This document shows, piece by piece, positions 25,470 through 35,312 of a DNA stretch of 64,000 bases. The DNA is from Desulfofundulus luciae (GTDB lineage: Bacteria > Bacillota > Desulfotomaculia > Desulfotomaculales > Desulfovirgulaceae). A model generated the notes under the pieces. That model was not told the origin of the DNA and ran no database searches. It worked only from the letters and a program-made list of their open reading frames with translations. Both the position numbers and the translations under genes were made by a program. The stretch lies in contig NZ_JAUSUX010000003.1 in the NCBI RefSeq assembly GCF_030813795.1, positions 62,001-126,000 on the forward strand, in the 5' to 3' direction. Position 1 is the stretch's first letter. Every line of letters starts with the position of its first letter.

Positions 25470-27212
25470 ATGTCCCGGGGTTTTCAAAGCATGCAGGGCA
25501 AGGTGGTCCTGCTGGTGGTTGGCCTTATCACTGTGGCAGCCTTTATCGTTGGTTCTTTGAGCGTGTGGCAGATCAAGCGGTTTGGGGAAAACGATGTGGA
25601 AAAAACCCGCGAACATATGTTGGCGGAGCGGGAGGGAAAGTTAAAGAGCCTGGTTGAAAGCGCACATAACCTTCTCAATGAATACCTGCAGCGCGCCCAG
25701 AAAGGCGAATTTTCCGTGGAAGAGGCACAGGAGCGGGCGCTTAAGCGCATCGGTCACATGATCTACGACGGGGGGGAGGGGTATTTCTGGATCCATTCGG
25801 CAGGAAATCGGGCGATAATGTTAATGCACCCGTTCAAGCCGGAAATGCAGGGTAAGGACGTGACCGCTTACGAGGATCTGACCGGCGTGCGCTCGGTATT
25901 TTACAATGGAGAGGTTTACGCCCGGGATGCCGATGCGGTTCGGGCCCATGTGCGGCCAACCAGGCTTTTTGCCGAGATGAACCGCCTCTGTGCTGAAAAG
26001 GGCGAGGGTACTGTAGAATATTACTGGCCCAAGCCCGGGGAAGATCCTTCAGTGGTTTACCCGAAGGTTTCCTACGTCAAACTGTTCGGGCCGTGGAACT
26101 GGGTGATCGGAACCGGCATGTATGTTGATGATGTCGAAAGGGAAGTGGCAAAGATCAGGCAGGAAACCAGTGCCAGGATCGGCCAGGTGGTGCTGGCAGT
26201 CATCCTTTCGCTCCTCGGCTGCCTGGCGATTGCTGTTTTGCTTGCGGTCTTCTTTGCCCGGCGCTTTGTGCGGCCGGTGAACGACATGGTTGTGGCGGCT
26301 GAGCGGCTGGCCCAGGGTGATCTTACCGCTGCAGTAACCATAACCACCCGCGATGAAATCGGCCGCCTGGCCCAGGCCTTTGAGCACATGCGCCAGGGGT
26401 TGCGGCAGCTGATTGAGGGCATCAGCCAGGGGAGCAACCAGGTTTCCCATACTGCGGCAGCGCTTTCCTCCCAGATGGATCAGACGTCAAGTGCGGCTAC
26501 AGAAAATGCCGCTACCGTTGGTGAAATTGCCGCTACGGTGGATAACGTGGCTGAAAACATAAAAGCCGTTTCCGGCCAACTGGCGGAAGCCGGCCGGCAG
26601 GCCGACCAGAGCCAGCGGAATATCGACAGGGTGATAGACACCATGCGGGAAATTGAACAGTCGTCTCAAGAAGCGGCCCGCTCTGTAGAAACGTTGATCC
26701 AGGCCATTGAAAAAATAGTGCTATTTGTAGGTGCAATTAACGATATTGCCGAACAGACCAACCTTTTAGCATTAAACGCAGCGATTGAAGCAGCCCGGGC
26801 CGGTGATGCTGGCCGGGGGTTTGCCGTGGTTGCGGAAGAAGTGCGCAAGCTGGCGGAAAACTCCGCCCGCTCGGCAAAGGAAATAAGCTCCATCATCGGC
26901 GAGGTGCAGCAGCAGTCGGCCCAGGCCGTCAGAATTATGGAAAGCGGCAAGGAAAAAACCGTTCACGGCGGCCGGGTGGTGGAGGAAGTGGGCCGGTCCC
27001 TGATGGCCATCATCGAGCTGGTTAAAGGGCTCAGCCAGAAGGCCCGGGAAGTGGCCGAGGCAGCCGGGCAGATGTCGGAAGCGGTTCAAAACGTGGCCGC
27101 TACCACGGAAGAACAAACCGCGGCCATGGAAGAAGTTGCGGCTTCAGCCGCCGAGCTAAACAAAATAGCTGGTTCTATGAAGGAAATGGTCGGCCGGTTC
27201 AGGCTGGAGTAA
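25470..27212 (+). CDS. Methyl-accepting chemotaxis protein with Cache domain
   Basis: Membrane chemoreceptor. Order: first membrane helix (about 10-33), extracytoplasmic Cache-type sensor (about 45-195; the GYFWIH and [15 protein letters not shown] segments are typical of small-molecule Cache domains), second membrane helix (about 210-232), HAMP (233-290), and a long signalling coil whose CheA/CheW tip is [18 protein letters not shown]. 580 residues. ATG at 25470 has AAAGGGGGG at good distance; TTG at 25446 and ATG at 25464 are worse. No che genes are nearby, so it feeds into a pathway coded elsewhere. Ligand unknown, possibly a small carboxylate. Confidence 0.93.
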   Translation: MSRGFQSMQGKVVLLVVGLITVAAFIVGSLSVWQIKRFGENDVEKTREHMLAEREGKLKSLVESAHNLLNEYLQRAQKGEFSVEEAQERALKRIGHMIYDGGEGYFWIHSAGNRAIMLMHPFKPEMQGKDVTAYEDLTGVRSVFYNGEVYARDADAVRAHVRPTRLFAEMNRLCAEKGEGTVEYYWPKPGEDPSVVYPKVSYVKLFGPWNWVIGTGMYVDDVEREVAKIRQETSARIGQVVLAVILSLLGCLAIAVLLAVFFARRFVRPVNDMVVAAERLAQGDLTAAVTITTRDEIGRLAQAFEHMRQGLRQLIEGISQGSNQVSHTAAALSSQMDQTSSAATENAATVGEIAATVDNVAENIKAVSGQLAEAGRQADQSQRNIDRVIDTMREIEQSSQEAARSVETLIQAIEKIVLFVGAINDIAEQTNLLALNAAIEAARAGDAGRGFAVVAEEVRKLAENSARSAKEISSIIGEVQQQSAQAVRIMESGKEKTVHGGRVVEEVGRSLMAIIELVKGLSQKAREVAEAAGQMSEAVQNVAATTEEQTAAMEEVAASAAELNKIAGSMKEMVGRFRLE

Positions 27213-27230
27213 GGGAGAATCAAAGAGAAG

Positions 27231-27262
27231 GCGGGCCTGCCTTTGGGGCGGCCCGCTTTTTT
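27231..27262 (+). terminator. Terminator after the chemoreceptor
   Basis: GCGGGC (27231-27236) pairs with GCCCGC (27251-27256), then TTTTTT. Confidence 0.85.
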
Positions 27263-27272
27263 ACCGGTTACG

Positions 27273-27443
27273 TCATTTGTTAATCCAGGGCCGGTTGATT
27301 TCCTTCAAGTTATTGAAGTCGTTCATTTTTATCAGGTAATCCGAATAATCTTCAATCATGCGGGAGGTAACATAACACCCCGGCAGATGGTGTTCTTTTG
27401 CAGTACGGGTTTTCCCGGTTCCCGGTGCAACCCGCCTTTTCAT
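27273..27443 (-). CDS. Small basic hypothetical protein, 56 aa
   Basis: Unrecognised. A strong ribosome site (AAAGGAG, spacing about nine) precedes ATG at 27443 on the minus strand. The product is basic at the N-terminus (MKRRVAPGTGKTRTAKEHH) and has a short helix-like end (SRMIEDYSDYLIKMNDFNNL). It overlaps nothing. The ribosome site and composition make it more likely real than chance, but there is no homology support. Confidence 0.45.
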   Translation of the reverse strand: MKRRVAPGTGKTRTAKEHHLPGCYVTSRMIEDYSDYLIKMNDFNNLKEINRPWINK

Positions 27444-27636
27444 TCCCTTCGCTCCTTTCCGCAAGGTTCCGGTTTTTATTTACCGGGCGTTTATAGGTGG
27501 CGTTTATAGGTTATGGCGAAGAAACCTGGCAATAGGTTCCCCGATATTTTCGGGGGCAGGGAAAAGGGCGGCTAACAGAGAATTGGACCTGTAGCCGGAT
27601 TTAAAGCAAAAATTTTAAGGATGGTCACCAAGAGAA

Positions 27637-28896
27637 ATGAGAACACCCTCTAACCCGCAACAAAAGCAACGTCACGGAATTAAGGCCATTATTTCCTCCC
27701 TGCGTCACCGGAATTTTCGCCTGTTCTGGACCGGACAATGCATTTCCCTGGTGGGTACCTGGATGCAGAACATGGCTCAATCCTGGCTGGTGCTGGAACT
27801 AACCGGTTCGCCATTTTTGCTGGGACTGGTGGGAGGTTTGCAGTTTGTCCCATTGCTCTTCTTTGCCCTCATTGCCGGGGCGGTGGCCGACCGCCTGCCC
27901 AAACGCCCCTTGCTTCTGTTCACCCAGGGTATGTCCATGTTATTTGCTCTTGTCCTGGGCCTGCTAACTCTCTATAACGTGGTGCAGTACTGGCATGTGG
28001 CCGTGCTGGCTTTCCTTCTGGGTACGATCAATGCCCTGGACATGCCGGCGCGCCAGGCTTTCATCATCGAACTGGTAGGTCGGGAAGATTTGATGAACGC
28101 CATTGCCCTGAATTCCTCCATCTTCAATGGGGCGCGGATAATCGGTCCGGCGGTAGCCGGTCTGGTGATCAGCACCGTGGGGATTGCCGCCTGTTTTCTG
28201 GCCAACGCTGCCAGCTTTTTGTTTGTGCTGGGTGGGCTTTTATTGGTCCGGGTAAGGGGGGAGGTAGATGGCAGGGAAGATCATCGAAATCTGTGGGAAG
28301 ATGTGCACGAGGGTCTTGCCTATATTCGTTCCAACTCAACGGTGTTCACCGTGCTGGCCATGGTTGGTGGTATGAGTGCTTTAGCCATGAATTTTAACGT
28401 GCTGGTGCCTGTTTTTGCCCGGGAGGTGCTGCACCGGCAGGCCCAGGGCTTTGGCTTTCTCATGTCCGCCACGGGTCTGGGTGCCTTTGCCGGCGCGCTT
28501 ACCGTGGCCTACCTCAGCAACCGCGGCCCGCGGCTGAAATTGCTCCTGGCCGGCGCTTCAGGCTTGTGTTTTTGCGAGCTGATGCTGGCCCCGGTACGCC
28601 TTTACTCCCTGGCCCTGGTGCTGCTGTGCCTGGCCGGCTTTGCCGTGAGCACCTTCAGTGCTTCCGCCAACGCCACCGTCCAGATGAACGTTCCCGACCA
28701 CCTGCGGGGGCGGGTGATGAGCGTTTATTCCCTGGTGTTTATCGGCCTGGTGCCTGCCGGCAATTTTTTCAGCGGTACGGTGGCCCACCTCTGGGGTGCT
28801 CCGGCTGGGTTCGCCCTGGGTGGCGGCCTGGCCTTGCTGTTCCTGCTTTTCCTGGGCCGCCGGCTGCTGCGGCAACAGCATTCTCCAGTTCCCTAA
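27637..28896 (+). CDS. MFS transporter (EntS/MFS_3-like)
   Basis: Twelve-helix major-facilitator transporter of the DHA3-like subgroup that includes enterobactin and macrolide exporters. Recognised by HRNFRLFWTGQCISLVGTWM, the loop motif GAVADRLPKRPLLL after helix 2, and the helix 5 segment PARQAFIIELVGREDLMNAIALNS. 419 residues. ATG start; ribosome site weak. Probably exports a small molecule or drug. It is not in an obvious operon. Confidence 0.88.
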   Translation: MRTPSNPQQKQRHGIKAIISSLRHRNFRLFWTGQCISLVGTWMQNMAQSWLVLELTGSPFLLGLVGGLQFVPLLFFALIAGAVADRLPKRPLLLFTQGMSMLFALVLGLLTLYNVVQYWHVAVLAFLLGTINALDMPARQAFIIELVGREDLMNAIALNSSIFNGARIIGPAVAGLVISTVGIAACFLANAASFLFVLGGLLLVRVRGEVDGREDHRNLWEDVHEGLAYIRSNSTVFTVLAMVGGMSALAMNFNVLVPVFAREVLHRQAQGFGFLMSATGLGAFAGALTVAYLSNRGPRLKLLLAGASGLCFCELMLAPVRLYSLALVLLCLAGFAVSTFSASANATVQMNVPDHLRGRVMSVYSLVFIGLVPAGNFFSGTVAHLWGAPAGFALGGGLALLFLLFLGRRLLRQQHSPVP

Positions 28897-28904
28897 TAAG
28901 AAAA

Positions 28905-28930
28905 CCGGGGAACTCCACGGAGTTCCCCGG
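28905..28930. terminator. Long perfect hairpin after the MFS gene
   Basis: CCGGGGAACTC and GAGTTCCCCGG form a perfect 11-bp stem with a four to five base loop. On the minus strand it is followed by TTTTCTTATT, so it originally terminated the gene whose remnant (oadB-like) lies to its right. Confidence 0.65.
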
Positions 28931-28950
28931 CGCGCCAAAGGGGTTTTCCC

Positions 28951-29192
28951 TTAGTGAATGGCCGTGATAAAGGCCCCGGCGGCCACGGCGGTACCGATTA
29001 CGCCGGCCACGTTTGGTCCCATGGCGTGCATGAGGGCGCCGATTTAGGCACCAGCAGGATAATCACCAGGCTGGCCAGCAAGGGGAAGAGGATTTTTTCT
29101 CTCTTGCTCACCGGGCGCATTTGTTTCATGACCATGGCCCGCTCCCTGGGTGCCCGTTGCAGAACTCCGGTGACCAACCAGGTGCGACCATC
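28951..29192 (-). pseudogene. Remnant of sodium-pumping decarboxylase beta subunit (oadB/gcdB-like)
   Basis: Read on the minus strand, two pieces of the beta subunit of sodium-translocating carboxylic-acid decarboxylases remain. The first is MRPVSKREKILFPLL followed by LVIILLVPKSAP, the middle region of the protein; the second, in another frame, is LMHAMGPNVAGVIGTAVAAG up to the natural stop, the conserved C-terminus. They are joined near 29035-29045 at GGCGCC, so the intervening helices were deleted and the frame shifted. No start or N-terminal half is present. The original terminator is still in place at 28905-28930. Confidence 0.8.
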
Positions 29193-29687
29193 CAATTTTT
29201 GCTTCTTGTATTCAACAAACAGTATATTGTATACAGATTGAAAATACAACACCCCTTTCCCAGCCTTTCTAAAACAATATTCAAAATTCCAAATATCAGA
29301 AATCGCTTCTTTTATAGTTCAGGGATTTATTTCTCTTGCCGGTTTTCCAGTGCCACCCGGAGCCCGCAATACATGCAGTCTTGCTGTGACTTCCGGGTGA
29401 TTTAATTTTTTAACTGAATTTCGTATTGCAGTTTTTACTCTCTTCAGGTAAAATAGCTTACTAGTGTATAATGCATATATCGGGCCAGCAAGAGCTTTTT
29501 CGGTGAGAATTATACCATAAATTTTTTGGGGGCTGGGAGATAAAAGGTCTTCCTTCTGGAGGAAATATCCTTCAACCGTAGAATTAAGTATTTACTTGAA
29601 AAATGGTTACACTATAGTACTGTTCGGCCTATAATGGCAAAAGGGGTTAAATTTGGTTACTAAAAAGCTTTATAAGGGGGAGCATAG
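29193..29687 (+). other. Intergenic region before tig, about 495 bp
   Basis: AT-rich, probably including further decay of the oadB-like operon. It contains a dyad CACCCGGA (29354-29361) / TCCGGGTG (29392-29399) followed by ATTTAATTTTTT, terminator-like, and the tig promoter at 29607-29635. No complete gene is seen. Confidence 0.5.
29607..29635 (+). promoter_or_regulatory. Sigma-A promoter of tig-clpP-clpX
   Basis: TTACAC (29607-29612), 17-base spacer, TATAAT (29630-29635); the tig start is 53 bases downstream. No CtsR or CIRCE sequence is seen near it, so heat-shock control of these clp genes is not evident. Confidence 0.7.
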
Positions 29688-31004
29688 ATGAAAGCTAACG
29701 CGGAAAGGATAGAGAAAAATACTGTTTTACTGGAAGTAGAGGTAGATGCCGATCAATTTTCCCAGGCAATGGATAGGGCCTACCGGAAGCTGGCCAAAAA
29801 GGTTAACGTGCCCGGTTTCCGGCCTGGTAAAGCTCCCCGGATTATCCTGGAGCGGCATATCGGCAAACAGGCATTGCTGGATGAAGCAGTGGAAATGCTT
29901 ATTCCGGAAGCCTATTTTAAAGCGGTAAAAGATACGGGTATCGAACCGGTGGCCCAGCCCCAGCTGGAGCTGGTCCAGGTGGAAGAGGGTAAGCCGGTGG
30001 TATTTAAGGCCAGGGTAGTAGTAAAGCCTGAAGTGGAACTGGGCCAGTATAAGGGTCTGGAAGTAACCCGACCCAGTACAGAAGTAACGCCGGAGGATGT
30101 ACAAAAGGAACTGGAACGGTTGCAAAACCGCCATGCCAGGCTGGTGAGTCTTGACGAGGGTACGGTGCAGCCGGGAGACCTGGTTGCCATTGACTTTGAA
30201 GGCCGGGTGGACGGCGAGCCCTTTGAAGGGGGGCAGGCTACCGATTATACCCTGGAGGTTGGGAACGCCGGGTTAATCCCCGGTTTTGAGGACCAGATGG
30301 TGGGGATGGCCATCAACGAGACAAAGGAGATCACGGTTCGCTTTCCCGAGGACTATCCCAAGCCGGAGCTCTCGGCCAAGGAAGCCGTGTTCACCGTCAC
30401 CGTGAAGGCCATCAAGCGCAAAGAGTTGGCCCCGCTGGATGACGAGTTTGCCAAGGACGTGAGTGAGTTTGATACCCTGGAGGAATTAAGGGCGGACCTG
30501 GAGAATAAATTAAAACAAGCTGCCGAAGCCAGGGCAAAGGCCGAAACCCGTCAGGCCGTCCTGAAGAAGGCGGTGGAAAATGCGCAGGTCGATATTCCCG
30601 AGGAAATGATTAAAACCCGTCTGGCGGAAATGCTTCAAAGCCTGGAGCGGCGCTTAATGGTTCAGGGTCTCACTTTGGAAAACTACTTAAAGTACTCAAA
30701 CAGCACCGTGGAGGAGATGGAAGAACGCCTCCGCCCGGATGCCCGGGAGAGCCTGAAGACCATGCTGGTGCTGGATGCCATCGCCAAAGCTGAAAACATC
30801 ACCGTCACTGAAGAAGAAATACAGGCGGAAATTGAGCGGATGGCTAAAGAAATGCAGCAGGATCCCGCGGTAGTGCGTAAAGTGGTGGAGGGTCAGGGTC
30901 AACTGGAGGCGGTCATAACGGGGTTGGTGCGGGATAAGGTAATCCAGTTCTTAGTGGACCAGGCCAATATAGTCGCGCAGGACGGGCAACCGGCGACGGA
31001 ATAA
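29688..31004 (+). CDS. tig: Trigger factor
   Basis: Ribosome-bound folding chaperone and prolyl isomerase that receives nascent chains at the exit tunnel. The ribosome-binding signature GFRPGKAP is at about 44-51; the FKBP-like isomerase domain spans about 150-245 (GDLVAIDFEGRVDGEPFEGG, then GFEDQMVGM); the helical C-terminal arms follow to 438. ATG with AAGGGGGAG upstream. First gene of the tig-clpP-clpX unit, the common arrangement. Confidence 0.97.
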   Translation: MKANAERIEKNTVLLEVEVDADQFSQAMDRAYRKLAKKVNVPGFRPGKAPRIILERHIGKQALLDEAVEMLIPEAYFKAVKDTGIEPVAQPQLELVQVEEGKPVVFKARVVVKPEVELGQYKGLEVTRPSTEVTPEDVQKELERLQNRHARLVSLDEGTVQPGDLVAIDFEGRVDGEPFEGGQATDYTLEVGNAGLIPGFEDQMVGMAINETKEITVRFPEDYPKPELSAKEAVFTVTVKAIKRKELAPLDDEFAKDVSEFDTLEELRADLENKLKQAAEARAKAETRQAVLKKAVENAQVDIPEEMIKTRLAEMLQSLERRLMVQGLTLENYLKYSNSTVEEMEERLRPDARESLKTMLVLDAIAKAENITVTEEEIQAEIERMAKEMQQDPAVVRKVVEGQGQLEAVITGLVRDKVIQFLVDQANIVAQDGQPATE

Positions 31005-31066
31005 GTTCCCGCTTGTGATCGCTGGAGTAATAATAATCCATCCTTTACGCAGGAGGTAGCGTTATC

Positions 31067-31660
31067 ATGTCCACTTTAGTGCCAATTGTCGTTGAGCAAA
31101 CCAACCGCGGTGAGCGGGCATACGATATTTACTCCCGTCTTTTAAAGGACCGGATTATTTTCATCGGCGGACCCATAGACGATCATGTAGCCAATCTGGT
31201 TATTGCCCAGATGCTTTTCCTGGAAGCTGAGGACCCGGAAAAGGATATCCATTTTTATATCAACTCCCCCGGCGGCGTTGTTACTGCCGGGTTGGCCATT
31301 TATGATACCATGCAGTATATTAAACCCGACGTTTCCACCATCTGCCTTGGGCAGGCCGCCAGCATGGGCTCCTTTTTGCTGGCTGCCGGCGCCAGGGGTA
31401 AGCGCTATGCCTTGCCCTACGCCCGGATCATGTTGCATCAGCCCCTGGGCGGGGTTCAGGGTCAGGCGACGGAGATTGAGATCCATGCCCGGGAGATCCT
31501 TCGCATAAAGGATATCTTGAATGAACTGCTGGCCAAACATACGGGTCAGCCCAGGGAAAAAATTGCCCGGGATACTGATCGGGACTTCTTTATGTCCGCT
31601 GAAGAAGCAAAGGAATATGGTATCATCGATGAGGTGTTGACCTATCGCAAGTCAAAATAA
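31067..31660 (+). CDS. clpP: ATP-dependent Clp protease proteolytic subunit
   Basis: Serine protease that forms the 14-mer chamber used by ClpX and other unfoldases. Catalytic Ser in [14 protein letters not shown], His in [10 protein letters not shown], Asp in the [18 protein letters not shown] region. N-terminal [21 protein letters not shown] is the usual axial-loop sequence. 197 residues. GGAGGT in front of the ATG. Confidence 0.98.
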   Translation: MSTLVPIVVEQTNRGERAYDIYSRLLKDRIIFIGGPIDDHVANLVIAQMLFLEAEDPEKDIHFYINSPGGVVTAGLAIYDTMQYIKPDVSTICLGQAASMGSFLLAAGARGKRYALPYARIMLHQPLGGVQGQATEIEIHAREILRIKDILNELLAKHTGQPREKIARDTDRDFFMSAEEAKEYGIIDEVLTYRKSK

Positions 31661-31675
31661 AAGAGGTGTTTAGCT

Positions 31676-32926
31676 ATGTTTAACGACAAAGGTCAGCTCA
31701 AGTGCTCCTTCTGCGGCAAACTCCAGGACCAGGTCAAAAAACTGGTGGCCGGTCCCGGGGTATACATTTGCGATGAGTGCATTGAGCTTTGCAACGAAAT
31801 TATTGAAGAGGAACTTAGCGAGGACCTTGGGCTCGACCTGGGTGACATCCCGAAGCCCAAGGAAATTAAGGAAATACTGGACCAGTACGTCATCGGCCAG
31901 GAGCAGGCCAAGAAAACCCTGGCCGTGGCGGTTTACAACCACTACAAGCGCATCAATCTGGGTGGCAAGATAGACGATGTGGAACTGCAGAAGAGCAACA
32001 TCATCATGCTGGGGCCCACGGGCTGCGGTAAAACCCTGCTGGCCCAGACCCTGGCGCGGTTGCTCAATGTTCCCTTTGCCATTGCCGATGCCACATCCCT
32101 GACCGAGGCCGGATACGTGGGGGAGGATGTGGAAAACATCCTTTTAAAACTCATCCAGGCGGCCGATTACGATGTGGAGAAGGCGGAAAAGGGCATCGTC
32201 TACATTGACGAAATCGACAAGATCGCCCGCAAGTCGGAAAACCCGTCTATTACCCGGGACGTGTCCGGCGAGGGCGTGCAACAGGCCCTCTTAAAGATCC
32301 TGGAGGGTACCGTGGCCAGCGTGCCGCCCCAGGGCGGTCGCAAGCACCCCCACCAGGAGTTCATCCAGTTGGACACCACCAATATCCTGTTTATCTGCGG
32401 CGGTGCCTTTGACGGCATTGAGAAGATCATTCAGAATCGCATCGGGAAAAAGGGCCTGGGCTTTGGCGCCGAAGTCCAGAGCAAGCGGGATCAGAAAATT
32501 GGGGAAATCTTAAGCCAGATCCTGCCGGAAGACCTGCTTAAATACGGTCTTATCCCTGAGTTTGTCGGCCGCTTGCCCATTATCGTCACCCTGGACGCCC
32601 TGGATGAGGAAGCCCTCATCCGTATCCTCACCGAGCCCAAGAATGCCCTGGTCAAGCAGTATGAAAAACTGTTCGAGCTGGATGGGGTGAGCCTGGAGTT
32701 CCATCCCGACGCCCTGCGGACGGTGGCCCAGGAGGCCCTCAAGCGCAACACCGGCGCCCGGGGACTGCGGGCCATCCTGGAGGACATCATGCTTGACGTA
32801 ATGTATGAAATTCCCTCCCGGGAAGACATCGCCAGGGTGATCATTACTAAGGAAACCATTCTGAAAAAAGAGAAACCCCTGGTGGTGGCCGTAGACCGCA
32901 AGAAGAAGAAGGAAGAAACGGCGTAA
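31676..32926 (+). CDS. clpX: ATP-dependent Clp protease ATP-binding subunit ClpX
   Basis: AAA+ unfoldase that feeds tagged proteins to ClpP. N-terminal zinc-binding domain with CSFCGK and CDEC (residues 10-36), Walker A GPTGCGKT, Walker [10 protein letters not shown], pore loop GYVGEDVEN, ClpP-binding IGF-like loop near 265 ([12 protein letters not shown]). 416 residues. Fifteen bases after clpP, in the same operon; a terminator follows. Confidence 0.98.
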   Translation: MFNDKGQLKCSFCGKLQDQVKKLVAGPGVYICDECIELCNEIIEEELSEDLGLDLGDIPKPKEIKEILDQYVIGQEQAKKTLAVAVYNHYKRINLGGKIDDVELQKSNIIMLGPTGCGKTLLAQTLARLLNVPFAIADATSLTEAGYVGEDVENILLKLIQAADYDVEKAEKGIVYIDEIDKIARKSENPSITRDVSGEGVQQALLKILEGTVASVPPQGGRKHPHQEFIQLDTTNILFICGGAFDGIEKIIQNRIGKKGLGFGAEVQSKRDQKIGEILSQILPEDLLKYGLIPEFVGRLPIIVTLDALDEEALIRILTEPKNALVKQYEKLFELDGVSLEFHPDALRTVAQEALKRNTGARGLRAILEDIMLDVMYEIPSREDIARVIITKETILKKEKPLVVAVDRKKKKEETA

Positions 32927-32954
32927 TTGCCGGGAGGTGAAATACAGATTGCAG

Positions 32955-32982
32955 GCACACGTAGTTATGCGTGTGCTTTTTT
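32955..32982 (+). terminator. Terminator after clpX
   Basis: GCACACG (32955-32961) pairs with CGTGTGC (32970-32976), then six T. Confidence 0.85.
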
Positions 32983-33093
32983 GTTTCATGGGGGGTACTC
33001 AGTTAACTGTGAAAAATAGAGTAGCGGTGTTTTTTAGATGCATAAAAGGGCAATAATAGATCTTGCCAGAAAACAAGGCAAGGAGGCATAACC

Positions 33094-34830
33094 GTGGCAG
33101 AGTTTCCCGGGGGACTGGGCAGCTTTATTACCTTTGTCCAGGTATTCTTTGGAGTGATCATCGGCCTTTACTTCTGGAACCTGTTAAAGGCCCAGCAGGG
33201 TAATAGAACGGCCGTGGAGCGGGAATCCCGCAAGGAAATAGAAAAGCTGCAGCGGTTGCGGTCAATTTCCCTCACCGAACCGCTGGCCGAAAAAACCCGG
33301 CCCGGCAAATTCGAGGAGATCATTGGCCAGGAAGAAGGGCTGCGGTCCCTGCGGGCGGCCCTTTGCGGCCCCAATCCCCAGCACGTCATCATCTACGGTC
33401 CGCCCGGGGTGGGTAAGACGGCGGCCGCCAGACTGGTACTGGAGGAGGCCAGGAAAAATCCCCATTCTCCCTTCAAGGAAAATGCGAAGTTTGTGGAGGT
33501 GGATGCCACCACCGCCCGTTTTGACGAGCGGGGGATTGCCGATCCCCTGATTGGTTCGGTGCACGATCCCATCTACCAGGGTGCCGGACCGATGGGCATG
33601 GCGGGCATACCCCAGCCCAAACCCGGTGCGGTGACCAGGGCCCATGGGGGGGTACTCTTTATTGACGAAATTGGCGAACTTCACCCGATCCAGATGAACA
33701 AGCTGCTCAAGGTCATGGAGGACCGCAAGGTCCTTTTAGAAAGCGCCTATTACAGTTCCGAAGATCCCAATATTCCCGGCCATATCCATGATATCTTTCA
33801 AAACGGCCTGCCCGCGGATTTCCGCCTGGTGGGGGCCACCACCCGCACCCCGGAGGAAATTCCGCCGGCGTTGCGCTCCCGCTGCGTGGAGATCTTTTTC
33901 CGCCCTTTGCTGCCCCACGAAATTGAAATTATTGCCGCCAACGCCGCCCGCAAGGTTGGTTTTCCCCTGGATGAGCGGGGGCTGGCAGTCATAAAAAAAT
34001 TTGCCACCAACGGACGGGAGGCGGTAAACATTGTACAGATTGCCGCCGGTATTGCCCTTACCGAGGGACGCCAGCAAATCAGGGCGGCCGATGTGGAATG
34101 GGTGGTGCACAGCGGCCAGTACAGCCCCCGGCCCGAAAAGAAGGTGGCCTCCCAACCCCAGGTGGGTCTGGTCAACGGCCTGGCCGTTTACGGTCCCAAC
34201 ATGGGGGCGCTGTTAGAAATTGAAGCCAACGCCCTGCCCGCTCCCAGGGGTCAGGGCAAGGTGGTGGTTACCGGCGTGGTGGACGAAGAAGAGGTGAACG
34301 GGCGGGGACGGACCATGCGGCGCAAGAGCATGGCCCGGGGGGCGGTGGAAAACGTTCTCACCGTCCTGCGCCGCACCACTGACGTGGATCCCCGGGACTA
34401 CGACATCCATGTGAATTTCCCCGGCGGCATTCCCGTGGACGGTCCTTCCGCCGGGGTGGCGGTGGCTACGGCGGTATACTCGGCCATTACCGGTATACCG
34501 GTGGATAACCGGGTGGCTATGACCGGCGAGGTTTCCATCCGTGGTCTCGTGCTGCCCGTGGGGGGGATCGTGCCCAAAGTGGAAGCCGCCCGCCAGGCCG
34601 GGGCCAGGAAGGTTTTCATCCCCCGGGAAAATTACCAGGAGCTTTTCCGGGACCTGCCGGACGTAGAGGTGGTGCCGGTGGACAGGCTGGAAGAGGTGCT
34701 CAAAACGGCCCTGGTGGAACAACCCGGCGCCGCCCGCAAAGGCGTCCTACCGGCGCCGCGGGATGTGCTGGCGGCAGCGGGACTGCTTTCTTCCCCCGGC
34801 CTTTCGTCAAACCACTGTCCCGGGAGTTAA
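33094..34830 (+). CDS. lonB: ATP-dependent protease LonB (membrane-anchored Lon-like)
   Basis: AAA+ serine protease of the LonB type found in spore-forming Firmicutes. One membrane helix near the N-terminus (about 9-28, LGSFITFVQVFFGVIIGLYF), then the AAA+ module with Walker A GPPGVGKT and Walker B GVLFIDEIGEL, and the C-terminal Lon protease domain with the Ser in DGPSAGVA and the Lys in VGGIVPKVEAA. 578 residues. GTG start after AAGGAGG. In Bacillus lonB is forespore-specific; its separate promoter region here, with a terminator on both sides, allows the same. Confidence 0.93.
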   Translation: MAEFPGGLGSFITFVQVFFGVIIGLYFWNLLKAQQGNRTAVERESRKEIEKLQRLRSISLTEPLAEKTRPGKFEEIIGQEEGLRSLRAALCGPNPQHVIIYGPPGVGKTAAARLVLEEARKNPHSPFKENAKFVEVDATTARFDERGIADPLIGSVHDPIYQGAGPMGMAGIPQPKPGAVTRAHGGVLFIDEIGELHPIQMNKLLKVMEDRKVLLESAYYSSEDPNIPGHIHDIFQNGLPADFRLVGATTRTPEEIPPALRSRCVEIFFRPLLPHEIEIIAANAARKVGFPLDERGLAVIKKFATNGREAVNIVQIAAGIALTEGRQQIRAADVEWVVHSGQYSPRPEKKVASQPQVGLVNGLAVYGPNMGALLEIEANALPAPRGQGKVVVTGVVDEEEVNGRGRTMRRKSMARGAVENVLTVLRRTTDVDPRDYDIHVNFPGGIPVDGPSAGVAVATAVYSAITGIPVDNRVAMTGEVSIRGLVLPVGGIVPKVEAARQAGARKVFIPRENYQELFRDLPDVEVVPVDRLEEVLKTALVEQPGAARKGVLPAPRDVLAAAGLLSSPGLSSNHCPGS

Positions 34831-34870
34831 ACCCCAAAATATGGACTAGTGGTAGATATTAATAAACCTG

Positions 34871-35165
34871 GCGGGATGCGGCGCTGTCCCCGCTCACTCC
34901 AGTGCTTCGCGCCGACAGCACCGCGGCTTGCTTCGGGCCGGCTCTGGCTCTCTGCGGATTGCCCGTTACTAAATTATTCTTCGTTGTTGTTTCTTGAAAT
35001 AATGTGTCTTAAAGGTTTTCTTTCGGACAGTTTATCATGCGTCCTCGAGAGCCGAGCCGGCAACCTCGCTTCGCCGGGTGCTGTTACCGGCGCTCCGCAA
35101 GTCGTTCGCTTCGGACAGCGCCGCATTCTCATCATAACGGTTTTACTGAACATTTACGACCGGTG
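34871..35165. repeat. Fold-back palindromic element, copy D
   Basis: Outer arms ATGCGGCGCTGTCC (34876-34889) and GGACAGCGCCGCAT (35113-35126) are perfect inverted repeats. Inside, GCGCCGACAGCACC...GCCGGCTC...GGCTCTC on the left is matched by its complement on the right, so each arm is about 100 bases, around an AT-rich centre of about 60. CTCACTCCAGTGCTTCGCGC is the complement of the left flank of copy C. The right end ATAACGGTTTTACTGAACATT recurs at 55.1 kb. Confidence 0.8.
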
Positions 35166-35182
35166 AATATTAGCTGTTCCTG

Positions 35183-35213
35183 ACCCGGTGTCTTGCACCG
35201 GGTTCTTGTTTTT
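35183..35213 (+). terminator. Terminator before lon
   Basis: ACCCGGTG (35183-35190) pairs with CACCGGGT (35196-35203), then TCTTGTTTTT. Confidence 0.8.
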
Positions 35214-35312
35214 CCGTACCCACTTATTGCTATGGCAGGAATGTTAGGTGTATGTTAAAATATTGGTGTGTGTGGCCGGAACGCAGAAGCATACCGAAAA
35301 GGAGGTGCAGCT

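Larger units (their letters stand above)
34831..35312 (+). other. Intergenic region between lonB and lon, 482 bp
   Basis: Filled by a large fold-back repeat (34871-35165), then a terminator (35183-35213) and an AT-rich stretch with a possible promoter TTGCTA (35227-35232) / TATGTT (35251-35256) for lon. No coding sequence of its own. Confidence 0.6.
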
